From contig JAURVB010013111.1 in assembly GCA_033002965.1 (NCBI GenBank), positions 1 through 64,000 on the forward strand: 64,000 nucleotides of DNA, in the 5' to 3' direction. The stretch comes from Piper betle. Taxonomy: Eukaryota; Streptophyta; Magnoliopsida; Piperales; Piperaceae. The position numbers and the translations under genes are program-made. The notes beneath the pieces were generated by a model that worked only from the letters and a program-made list of their open reading frames with translations, was not told the origin of the DNA and made no database searches. Shown here in pieces: positions 35,790 through 45,840 of the stretch; position 1 is the stretch's first letter; each line of letters starts with the position of its first letter.

Positions 35790-38110
35790 CTACCGTACAA
35801 TGCCTCGTGTGGTCTGCATGGCCTGCCATACAATGCCTCAAAGGGTACCATCCTTGTGTTGGCCAGATAGCTATTGTTATATGCAAACTCCACCAAGGGA
35901 AGATGCTCCTCCCATGGTCCACCGAAATCCATCACACACAATTGGAGCAAGTCTTCTAGGATCTTAATTGTCCTCTCGGATCGGCCATCAATCTGTGGAT
36001 GATAGGCTGTACTAAATGTGGTCTCTGTCCCAAGTTCTCGATGGAAAGATCTCCAGAAGGAAGAGGTGAATCTCAGGTCCCTATGTGATACAATATCCCT
36101 AGGAACTCCGTGGAGTTTGACAATTTGGTCCTAATATAATCTAGCCAACGTAGACACAAGATAAGCCATATGAATTGGTATAACGTGCATTGATTTCGTC
36201 AACCTATCGACGACAACCCATACTGCATCCATCTGTAGCCTGAAAGGGGGTAGATGTGTGACAAAGCCACACGTGATGCAATCCGACTTCCACTTTGGCG
36301 GTGGTAATGGCTGCAACAAACCGCCTAGTTTCTTGTGCTCAATCTTGACGTGCTGACAAACAAGACATTGCGACACAGTGACAAAGACATCCTTCTCGAG
36401 CCTGGACCACCGATGAGATCGGTAAAAGTCATGATATATCTTCCCAGAGTCCGGGTACACTATGAACCTTGAGTGATGGGCCTCATAAAGAATGTCCTTA
36501 CGCAATCCGAAAAACTCTATAACATCTAGCACATATAATTGTCCTCTCATCTGGTACAAACTGTTTTCCTCTCTAACCAACCCGAAATGAGTCCCTTGAA
36601 GGAACCACCGCTTTGGCAACTGATCAACTACTTGTGCTTATCTGACATAGTCTATCATAGTTGGACTAATCGTCAGCCTCGCTAACACTGCCACAAGGGG
36701 TCAGTCGGCTACATCCTCTCTCTGGTCCTCATATTGTATACCCATAGTTGCTAATCTGGCTCCACATACTAGTGGCTCTTGCTCAGGGCATCTGGAACCA
36801 CATTTGCCTTGCCGAGATGGTAGGTAATGTTAATGTCCAAATCTGCCAAGAACTCTAACCACTTGTGATGTCTACTGTTTAGATCCTTTTGCATGAAGAT
36901 GTACTTCAAGCTCTTATGATCAGAAAATAGATAGGACACTCCATACAAATAGTGTCTCCATATGCGCAGTACAAATACTACTGCTGCAAGCTGTAAGTGG
37001 TGTGTGGGGAAGTTCTGCTCATGCACTTTCAACTACCAGGGAGAATAAGCTATTACTCTGCCTCTCTGCATCAGCACACAACCCAGCCCTACACCCAAGG
37101 CATCACTATATACTACAAAATCATCATGGTCGTCTGGTATACTCAATACCAATGCGGTAGTGAGTTTCTTCTTCAGAGTTTAGAAACTCTGCCCGTATGC
37201 ATTGGTCCACATGAAGCACTCCTCCTTCTTGGTTAGTCGTGTGAGAGGCGCTACCAGAGAAGAGAAACCTTGTATGAACCTCCGATAATAACTAGCCAAA
37301 CCTAGAAAACTGTGTATCTATGTGGTAGTAGTAGGTCATTCCCATCTCAATACTCCCTCGACCTTGGTTGAATCCAATGGAATTCCAGCCGCTGATACTA
37401 CATGCCCCAAAAAGACAACTTCGAACAGCCAAAACTCACACTTGGAGAGCATTGGATATAGGCGGTGCTCTCGTAGGGTTTACAAAGCAATCATAAGTGT
37501 GTCTAGTTCTCTTCTTTGGACCTAGAGTAAATCAGGATATCATCTACAAATTTGATCACAAACTGGTCCAAGTATGGCTGGAACACCCAGTTCATGAGAT
37601 CCATGAACGCAGCCAGTGTGTTTGTCAGCCTGAAAGGGATGACTAAGAACTTGTAGTGCTCGTTGATGGTTGCCAGATTGAAGATTAATCTTTGAATAAA
37701 CAACAAATCCTCCAAGCTGATCAAACAAATCATCTATCCATGAGAGGGGATAACGGTTCTTCATCGTAACCGTGTTGAGTATTCTGTAGTCAATGCACAA
37801 CTTCATGATGTCATCCTTCTTCTCAACGAAGAGGGCTGGCGCGCCCCAAGGTGAGACACGTAGTCTGATGAAGCCCTGCTCTAATAACTCATGCAATTGA
37901 GTCTTGAGCTCCCTGAGCTCAAGCGGTAACCATTTGATACGGTGCCCTTGAGATAGGCACAATACCAGGGACCTCTCTAGCGGGTGGGAGTCCAAGCACC
38001 TCATCTTGGAAGACATCTATAAACTCACTGACCAACTTTGCTTTTGACTGATCTAGTGTAGCCACAATGGTGGTAAGGAAGACTTCACAACCCCTGTCTA
38101 TCAATCTCTA
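35790..38110 (-). pseudogene. Ty3 Tekay/Del-like pol relic (RT, RNase H, integrase)
   Basis: On the minus strand the domain order is reverse transcriptase (about 38016-37503), RNase H (37032-36769) and integrase (36619-35790), as in Ty3 elements. RT shows [20 protein letters not shown] and the FVDD form of the YxDD box in [13 protein letters not shown]. RNase H has [11 protein letters not shown] and DALSKSH. Integrase keeps the zinc-finger Cys pair (CLVCQHVK), the first Asp (VVVDRLTKS), the second (SHRDLRFTS) and the Glu region (RSERTIKILED). Many stops and frameshifts interrupt it. Similarity stops soon after EALYGRPCR, so the chromodomain end is missing. It belongs to a dead retrotransposon. 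Confidence 0.85.
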
Positions 38111-38199
38111 AGCCCGCTGATAGGATATCGATATCCTCCTATGTCTCTACCTCTACCCTAGAATGTAATCCTCACATTCCTCTTAGTCTGAGAACAACC

Positions 38200-40260
38200 T
38201 TCTTCTTCTGGCAGTCAATCAATGCTTGGTGGCACATCATCTAATCCATGCCGAATATTGCATCAAACTCCTACATTGGTAAAACTATGAAATTAGTGAA
38301 AAGTATGCACTGTTGGATAACCACAACAGACATACTCACAGGTGGTGTGTATGGCTTTGGTAGGAGTCGATACAACCAAGTCATAGCCTAAGTATTATGT
38401 AGACAAACCGAGCCTATCGAGAAATGTCTTGGCTATGAACGTATGTGTACTACCAGGTCAAACAACACAATTGCAGGTGTAGAGTTGATAGGAAGAGTAC
38501 CTATGATGGCACCTGCATCTTGAATCGCCTCCTCTGCACCTGCAACATAGATCCTGCCCTGCTACTCTGGCTTGACACCCTATATTTGACCTTCATCCTA
38601 TGCCGCATCCTGTATCGATGCCTGCCCAATGTCCAAAGCAGCTAGGCCAGACTGCTTCTACTAACCCCGACCTTGACCCATTTGGCCCTATTGGCCTCTT
38701 TGGCTTTGGGGGCCCTACACCCGTTGATGATGTTCACCTCTCCCCCACTGCCCTTGAGTCTGGGTTGGTGGTGCGGTGAGAAGTGGCTGCTGCGGCGATA
38801 TAGGTAGTGCTTGCTACTGTTGATGCAGGTGCCTCTGGCACACAGTTGCATGGTACCCTGTCTCTCCGCACGCAAAGCACCACCAAAGGTTCTCCTGTAG
38901 GCATGCTGATGGCATTTATGGCACTCAAGGCAGACAAGATACTCCTAAAAATCACCCAGCTGCCCTTGGATGGTTTGTGTCTACTGGGGGAACCTTGCCC
39001 ATATTGCCCCTCAGCTGCGTACACTATCACTCCACTACTTGTCCTCTGTCTTTGCGGTTGTGGGCCTCGTTGATCTTGTGCCTTGTTCCTTCTGTCCCTT
39101 ATTGCCAGGCGATGTGGTGCCCTTGGCCTGATGGTGCGAGTCATGGGCATGCACGCATAGGAGTGCCCTCATGATGGCCTTTGCAAGAGTCACATAGGAG
39201 AATGTCACCACAACTGTTCGCAAATTGATGCGCAATCCCGATACAAACTGGGCAGCCCTCTCCCTCTCTGATGAGAAGCTACTCGAGGCAAACCTCTCCA
39301 ATATAAGGCACTTGGACTGGTACTCTGCTATGGACATGCCCTCTTGCTATCTCAAAGATAGGAACTCCATCTTCTTCTTTGCCCTGGCGAAGAAATACTG
39401 AGAGTAGAAGACCTCCCTAAACTCATCCCATGTAATTCTCGAGGGCCTTGCCCTATAGAAAGGCTGTGTGGATAGAGTCTCACAAAAGTCTGCCCAAGCT
39501 CTACATAGCCCCAGTGTCTACACGCACCCATAGCTTTGGGGGACACCCCAAATGTATTAGCACTGATCTAGTGTCAATCCACTCCAACATGACCTCGGGA
39601 TTCGTGCTCCCATAGAACAGATAACCCTTATTCTTTAGGAAGTACTCAACATCATAACACTCCCTGGTGTGATGGGGTTGCTCAGGGCTCTTACTACTTG
39701 AGCCTTCTCCAACAACAAAATGATGAGGTCTAGTTGTTTTTGCCTCACTATCGGTTTGTCTAAGGAGCGGATCTTCCAATGGCATCCCTGGGGTTGGGAT
39801 CTCATACAGCCCTACAACCGGCTGCATTGGTTGAATATGGGGATACCGAGCTGGCGACGGTTGCGGTGGGGGTACTTGCTCTGCTCAACGGTCTCAGCAG
39901 GTATCTCTCCACTTGTTGGCCTCTTCTCCAGTCTGGCCATGGCCATGGCCATCTCCTGGACTGTATCCAATAGTCGGGTTATCTTCTCATGGGACCACTG
40001 CTGGTCCTCCATGGCTCTCATCTGCTTTGGCATTAGGGCCTGTTGCTCCTCTTGCAGGACCCTAATCAACTTTGTCTGGGGATCCACCACTAGTTCCTAT
40101 ACGAGAGATGGGGTTTGCCTGTCACGAGAAGGCCTACGGTGTAGCAATGGTCTACCTCGACTTCCTCCTTCCATCTACTCAGACTATCTAACCACTAACA
40201 CTAACCACAAACTAACTGACACAGACGGCTTGCAAACTATGGCTCACAAACATCCACATA
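38200..40260 (-). pseudogene. Ty3 gag-protease relic
   Basis: This is the upstream part of the same minus-strand element. A gag start-like frame (40090-39812) has a coiled-coil-like DQQWSHEKITRLLDTVQEM stretch. Following frames (39827-39501 and 39337-39035) resemble retrotransposon capsid (CPPKLWVRVD; SIAEYQSKCLILERFASSSF). A CX2CX4HX4C zinc knuckle is encoded at 38879-38838 (CFACGETGYHATVC), showing a nucleocapsid. Stops break the frame throughout. The protease region (about 38500-38200) is too decayed to point to its catalytic DTG. Confidence 0.8.
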
Positions 40261-40501
40261 CAAACTAACTGCTGGAAACACCGAAAAGGAGGTTAGCAAA
40301 AACACACACAAATACATACATGCTAGCTAGGCTATGGATTAGCACAGGGTGGTGGGGGGGGGTCTTTAAACATAACAACCACATACAACTTACAGGAATA
40401 TAGCATATCATGTAAGCATATCATACAACATACGGTACCCACGTACAACACACTCATCCCGAAAGAGTGCCGCCTTAACAGTCCAAGAGGTTGACTCTAA
40501 T

Positions 40502-41391
40502 TGTAACGACCCGCCATTTTTTCATGATACGATGGGCCCAGCTGGCTAGGCGTTACTCAAAATTAAACCAAACCAACCCTGTAACGACCGGCCCTAACCG
40601 GTCCAGGCATTACTCCATAGTCTTGGATCATTTCCCAAAGCCACATGTATAACACAAGAAAATAAAAGGAAGTCCAATTTATTATCCATTCTCCTACCCT
40701 GAGTTCCTAAAAGAACCACCAACCATACTTGTAATTTTCCATAGGTGAGCTGAAATCAAACAATCTTGATTAGCCTACATACCCATGTCGGGTTCAAGCT
40801 CAATGTAGTTCTACAGGCTCTCAGGTCATTCTGAGATTAAAAGTTTGTCTCCTAGTTCATTCTGAGATTAGGTGGTTCTAATACCCAGACTTCACATGGG
40901 TGTAAGCTCCTCTACCCATGTTACTCTAACACACAAGCAACTGCAGCTAAATATATTTTGTGTAAGTGACTTAGATCCTTATCATGTTCCAAGACGTTAG
41001 GGCTTATATACCTTGGAGAAGATGGTTGGCCTTGCCCCAAAGTATTATAACTCCACAGTAAAATATTATAATATAAAGAAAAAACTTGCTAGCATCAATC
41101 CATCACAACATACATCCGAATCGTACAAGGTTCACATAAATTGGGAACCCCAAATCTAGTTCATGCTCGTGAACCCAACTGGAATATCACGGTTCCTAAG
41201 TTAGGCTGGCTTACTCGAACCCAACCTTCGTGCAGATCTAATCTCGGCATTTTAAGATGAAGATACTAATCACTATGAATAAATGAATGAACAAAACCCT
41301 AACATGCTACTATATAGATGATGAGAAAACCAATTTACATACTAACAACAATTGGAATAACAATCAATAAGAATTCAAAAAATAATAGCAA
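40502..41391 (-). mobile_element. 5' LTR-like region of the minus-strand Ty3 element
   Basis: Its inner border is TGTAACGACCCGCC at 40502, the reverse complement of the end of solo LTR copy 1 (GGCGGGTCGTTACA). The first 250 bp resemble that LTR family and the sequence from about 40880 resembles the LTR at 34509-34790, so it may be a composite. The expected tRNA-Met primer site next to the border is not intact (AGAGTCAACC remains, the TGGTATC part is absent). The outer part is cut at 41391 where the plus-strand chromovirus begins. Confidence 0.6.
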
Positions 41392-43227
41392 GGAGGGCAT
41401 CCGATTGCGTTCGAGAGTTGGAAACTCAAAGATGCGGAGACGAGGTATTCCACTCACGAGAAGGAGATGCTAGCTGTTGTACACTGTTTAAGAGTGTGGC
41501 GAGTATACTTGTTGGGGGTAAAGTTCATTGTCACCACGGACAATGTCGCTAACACCTTCTTCAAGACCCAGAAGAAGTTGTCGCCGAGACAGGCAAGGTG
41601 GCAGGAGTTTCTTGCTGAGTACGACTTTGAGTGGCTACACCGCCCGGGTAAGTCAAATCAGGTGGCTGATGCACTTAGCCGGAAGAACATGGAATCGGTG
41701 GCAGCCGTGTCGGGCATAGAGACGGAGCTACTGGGGCAGGTCCGGGAGTTAGCGCGACAAGATACCGAATATAAGAAATTGGTTGATCGGATCAGGGAGG
41801 GTCTGGTTCGAAAATATTGGCTAGACGATGGAATAATCTACGCAAGTGGCGGACGATTATATGTCCCTACTGGTAGATTGAGACGGAAGCTGATGGAGGA
41901 GTCCCATGACACCCAGTGGGCAGGACATCCGGGGATGGATCGGATGTGTGCGCTCATGACTCGAGCGTATTATTGGCCGAAGATGGAGGCCGATATCGAA
42001 GCTTTCGTGAAGTCCTGTATTGTGTGCCAACAGGACAAGGTGGAGAGAAGACTAGAGGCGGGCTTGCTACAGCCTCTACCTACACCGACGAGACCGTGGA
42101 GTTCGGTTTCGATTGACTTCATCACGGGGTTTCCCAAGGTAAAGGGAATGTCTTCTGTTATGGTGGTAGTAGATCGGTTCTCCAAGTATGCCGTATTTTC
42201 TGCAGCACCACAGGTATGTTCTGCTGAGATTGCTGCAGGTTTGTTCTTCAAGAACGTGGTCAAGCACTTTGGAGTGCCGGCAGACATTGTGAGCGACCGA
42301 GATGCCAGATTCACGGGACGATTCTGGACATGTTTATTCGGGTTGCTTGGGAGCAAGCTGAATTTTTCTACAGCCAACCATCCTCAGTCTGATGGACAGA
42401 CTGAGAGGACGAATGCGGTACTGGAGGAGTATTTGCGGCATTTCGTCACGGCCAGCCAGACGAATTGGTTGGAACTTCTTGATACGGCGCAGTTTTCTTA
42501 TAATCTGCATCGTTCTTCAGCGACGGGACAGAGTCCATTTGAGGTAGCGACCGGCTATCAACCTCTCACACCACAGGAGGTTGCTCTACAGGGTAGAGGG
42601 ATCAAGTGTCCAGCTGCGTTCAGGTTTGCGAGAGAGAGGCAAGATCTGTTCGAGGATGCGGTGGATTCGTTAGCCAAGGCAACGCGAAGAATGAAGAGAT
42701 ACGCGGACCTGAAGAGGAGACCGTTATCCTTCGGCGTTGGGGACAAAGTCATGCTGAAGCTCACACCTCAGATCTGGAAGAAGATCAGGCGTACCGAGGT
42801 GCACCGGGCGTTGGTGCAACGATACGACGGTCCTTTCGTGGTGGAGAAGGTCATCGGGAGTATGGCATACCGGTTACAACTTCCTGAGCGATACAAGATT
42901 CACCCGGTTTTCCACGTCAGTTTTCTCAAGCCGTTCCATGAGGATCTAGTCAATCCAAGGAGAGCTCATCCCAAGCGGGCTCCACCGACTATCCGGCAAC
43001 AATTTGCAAAACAGGTGGGGAGGATTTTGGAGCATAGGCAAGGTGCACCAAACACTGGAATGGAGTTTCTTATCAAGTGGAAGGGGGAACCGAGAAGCGA
43101 GGCGAGTTGGGAAAAGGCGCGGGACCTATGGCAATTTGAGGGGAGGATCAAGAAGTACCTGGCGGGACTCAACCCTCCGATGAGGACATCGGCTCTCATT
43201 GGTGGGGGAGAACTGTTACAGGGTTAA
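41392..43227 (+). CDS. Chromovirus pol, 5'-truncated (RNase H - integrase - chromodomain)
   Basis: A single uninterrupted frame of 611 codons begins abruptly inside RNase H (GGHPIAFESWKLKDAETRYS) and runs to TAA at 43225-43227. After RNase H comes the integrase zinc finger (AGHPGMDRM ... CIVCQQDKVE), then the catalytic triad region with Asp in VSIDFITGFP, Asp in IVSDRDARFTG and Glu in SDGQTERTNAVLEE. The end holds a chromodomain (GRILEHRQGAPNT, then EFLIKWKGEPRSEASWEK), which in this group guides integration to chromatin. The style resembles the Galadriel lineage (tentative). Gag, protease, RT and the 5' LTR are absent, so it cannot move on its own. The first ATG is at 41467, but the natural product was a polyprotein. 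Confidence 0.9.
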   Translation, partial: GGHPIAFESWKLKDAETRYSTHEKEMLAVVHCLRVWRVYLLGVKFIVTTDNVANTFFKTQKKLSPRQARWQEFLAEYDFEWLHRPGKSNQVADALSRKNMESVAAVSGIETELLGQVRELARQDTEYKKLVDRIREGLVRKYWLDDGIIYASGGRLYVPTGRLRRKLMEESHDTQWAGHPGMDRMCALMTRAYYWPKMEADIEAFVKSCIVCQQDKVERRLEAGLLQPLPTPTRPWSSVSIDFITGFPKVKGMSSVMVVVDRFSKYAVFSAAPQVCSAEIAAGLFFKNVVKHFGVPADIVSDRDARFTGRFWTCLFGLLGSKLNFSTANHPQSDGQTERTNAVLEEYLRHFVTASQTNWLELLDTAQFSYNLHRSSATGQSPFEVATGYQPLTPQEVALQGRGIKCPAAFRFARERQDLFEDAVDSLAKATRRMKRYADLKRRPLSFGVGDKVMLKLTPQIWKKIRRTEVHRALVQRYDGPFVVEKVIGSMAYRLQLPERYKIHPVFHVSFLKPFHEDLVNPRRAHPKRAPPTIRQQFAKQVGRILEHRQGAPNTGMEFLIKWKGEPRSEASWEKARDLWQFEGRIKKYLAGLNPPMRTSALIGGGELLQG

Positions 43228-44734
43228 CCTGAGGGACATTCGGGTACTAGGGTTTGGCGGTTGTCCCTAGCCTATCCCGTGTCCAAGGCGAATGGCCGGC
43301 GTCATTCGTGTGGTGCAACAACCTACCAGGATGTGTATCGGGCTGGAAGTGAAGTTAGGGACCGACGGGTGCTGTTGCCATCGTGTGTGTCGAGCGTCGA
43401 TGGTGCATAGCGCGCGAGCGAGGACGCGAGCATAGCGCTACCGCGTACCGAGTCCAGGCGTGTGCGAGGTTACGAGCGTGACTGAGCACTCGCGTGCAGC
43501 AGCGGCGCGGGCGACCGAGCATTGTGTCGGGAGCCAGGGTGCGAGCCGAGTGGGTGAGCGCTGCGTGTGCCGACATGGGGTTCGACCCGACACCAGGCAT
43601 GACTAATCTGGAGTTGAGTTTGATCTGCGGCACCTGGGTTCGAGCATGTGCGGACCCAGCGCTGGGCGTGTGCGCGTTGTCTGGAGCCTGCTGAGCAGGT
43701 GTGGTGCGTGTTGTCTAGCCGGTGCGAACCAGGAGGGTTCAGCTACCAGGCTGGGGTGCACCAGGGATGATCCAGTAATTTGCTGGAGATTCCAAGGGTT
43801 GTGGTGATGTGGCTGAAGCAAGCTTGTCCGTGGATTTGCTGATCAACGGTGGAAGGCTAGTTCTGGCACATCACTTGGTTGGTGACGTGGTTGGAGGGTG
43901 CTGAGCCATAGATCTGGAGTTGGTTGGCCAGGATCCATCACGTTGTGTTGCCCCTGATGTCCAGCCAATGTCTATAAAAGGGGGACTTCATTTGGAGTTC
44001 AGGAAGAGAACAGATCAGTGTGAGATCTGAGCATACAGCAAAGTGGGTGAGTGTCTCCTTGCGTGGAGAAGTGAGATCGAGTCGGGGTTAAGGGAGTCCG
44101 GTGGGTGTCTGCAGCCAGGCCTGGTCGGGACCAGGACTGGAACCTCCCGTGACGCTGTTGGTGCAGCCGGTGTCCCTGAATACCGAGCCACCCCGGGTCT
44201 GTACAGGAACCTCGTGCGTGTGTGCCGAGTGTTGTGAGGTAAGTTGTGGGGATTGTCCACAACTTGCTGGTAGTCAAGAAGTGTAAGATTACCTGTACCC
44301 TTGTATTCAGAGTAGTGAATTAAGGTTGGGCTGAGTTCCCGTAAAACATTGTGCGTGTGTTGGATTTGGTGACCGAGACCTGGTTGGTGATTCCTGCAAC
44401 CAGGGTGCGCCGGCTGTGTTGGGTGAGCGGTGCTGGGACACACAGCACAGCGAGCTTGGTGATCGAGCAGCGCTCGAGCAGCTCGATAGGGTGTCCGAGC
44501 GTGTCCGAGCAGGACGCAGCGATTCGGGTGGGGCAAGTGCCGGTGTTGGTGCGCTGGGCGGTCGGGTACTACCGAGCACTTGTCCGGGTGTGTGGGCAAA
44601 GCCGGTGTCCGGAGGGTGCTGTGCAACAATTCCGCGGGTTGCACAGTGTTGTTGGCTGGTGGTTCCGAGGGGGAAACACGCCGCACGAGGGAAGATTAGG
44701 GCGAAAAATAAGACCCTAGATTGGACCTGTGACA
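43214..44734 (+). mobile_element. 3' LTR of the truncated chromovirus (1521 bp)
   Basis: Starts TGTTACAGG and ends CCTGTGACA, giving 9-bp inverted ends with one mismatch. It is preceded by a purine-rich GGTGGGGGAGAA tract, a plausible polypurine tract. The LTR start overlaps the last codons of the pol frame. It is unusually GC- and CpG-rich for this neighbourhood, which suggests recent insertion because methylated CpGs decay with time. The base run after the end is GCTAC, but no left partner exists because the element is truncated. Frames inside it have no family resemblance. Confidence 0.85.
43973..43980 (+). promoter_or_regulatory. TATA box of the chromovirus LTR
   Basis: TATAAAAG followed by GGGG lies 760 bp into the LTR and would place the U3/R border around 44005. 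The sequence after it (GGAGTTCAGGAAGAGAAC) is a typical leader context. No other TATA of this quality is in the LTR. Confidence 0.65.
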
Positions 44735-45787
44735 GCTACCATATGGTAGATATTCTTATCTTGAGGTTATAAATTTATAACAACTCCACACAGTTGCAAA
44801 CTGATGGGATTAAATCATCCTTTCAAAATAAATAACACAAGTTGAATATGTAGAATCCATCCTCACTTACGATCTTTCCTCAATAGGAATATGATGTGAG
44901 ATTACTTTTGGAGATCTCATAATCCATCCACTTTATAAAATTACATCCGAAGTAATTTTTTCCTCAACCTTTTACGCCCAACCCTCACATCCATAAATCA
45001 GTCCAACCACCATCCATTATAGCCTTCAGTCGACTTTGAGACCATATGAAATGATCCCCTCCCACATGCAAATTAATGGGTTTACATCATCTCTTAAAAT
45101 TGATTAAATTTTGAAGATATAACTAACATATTGTCCTTTTTCTAACATTTATTGGATATGAGACTAATTTTAGAATCTTAGAATCTACCTACCTTAGTAG
45201 TTTCTATCATCGAAATTTTTTCCTCGATCTATGGGTCTAGCCCACATCATTCTGGTTCAACCTACCATCTAATATAGTCCCAAGGGAGCTTTGATATCAT
45301 TTGTGACAACTGACCCAAGTGCAATCTAATCGACCTTAGTCATCCTCTTTAAATAGTTAAACCAAATTGAAGATAGATAGTCCATCCCCACTAACATATC
45401 GGATCTTACTCCATAGGTATTGCATATAGTGTTGAATTTATGTTTTGATGATTAACTTACAAAACTTTGTAAGCCAATATTTGAATTCAACTTGTATGTA
45501 TCATGCGTGAAAAAATATTGAAGAAGTACAAGTGTTCAAATTTTGCTAACGGATCAGTAGCTTGACTGACAAATGGTCGCAATGTTATGGAGCATAGTGG
45601 AACATCAATGGACCATCAACATTATCGTTGGCAATTTGCTTGGTAGACAATCGGCAATAGAATAAGGTTTGACAAAAGGTAGTTATTTTGCATGTCCTCG
45701 ATCGACAAATCATTTGGTTGCCGATCAATGAATTTAAAAAGCTAAAAATAGTTGTTGGACATTATGAGCTGATATTTTCGAGGTTGC
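44735..45787. repeat. Diverged tandem-like repeats of about 260 bp, then unassigned sequence
   Basis: Three related blocks start near 44770, 45050 and 45302. Each has a GATGGGATTAAATCATCC / AATGGGTTTACATCATC / ATCTAATCGACCTTAGTCATCC opening, an AT-rich middle, a TTTTTTCCTC word and, in the first two, a GACTTTGAGACCATATG / AGCTTTGATATCATTTG ending. They are non-coding. The piece from about 45440 (GTGTTGAATTTATGTTTTGATG) looks like the start of a copia LTR but has no partner. Confidence 0.55.
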
Positions 45788-45798
45788 TGTAAAGACTG

Positions 45799-45840
<42 letters not shown>

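Noticed and set aside
43355..44772. Several ORFs of 60-223 codons on both strands
   Set aside because: They lie in the GC-rich chromovirus LTR, where stop codons are rare. None resembles a protein family and the TATA box and LTR ends explain the segment.
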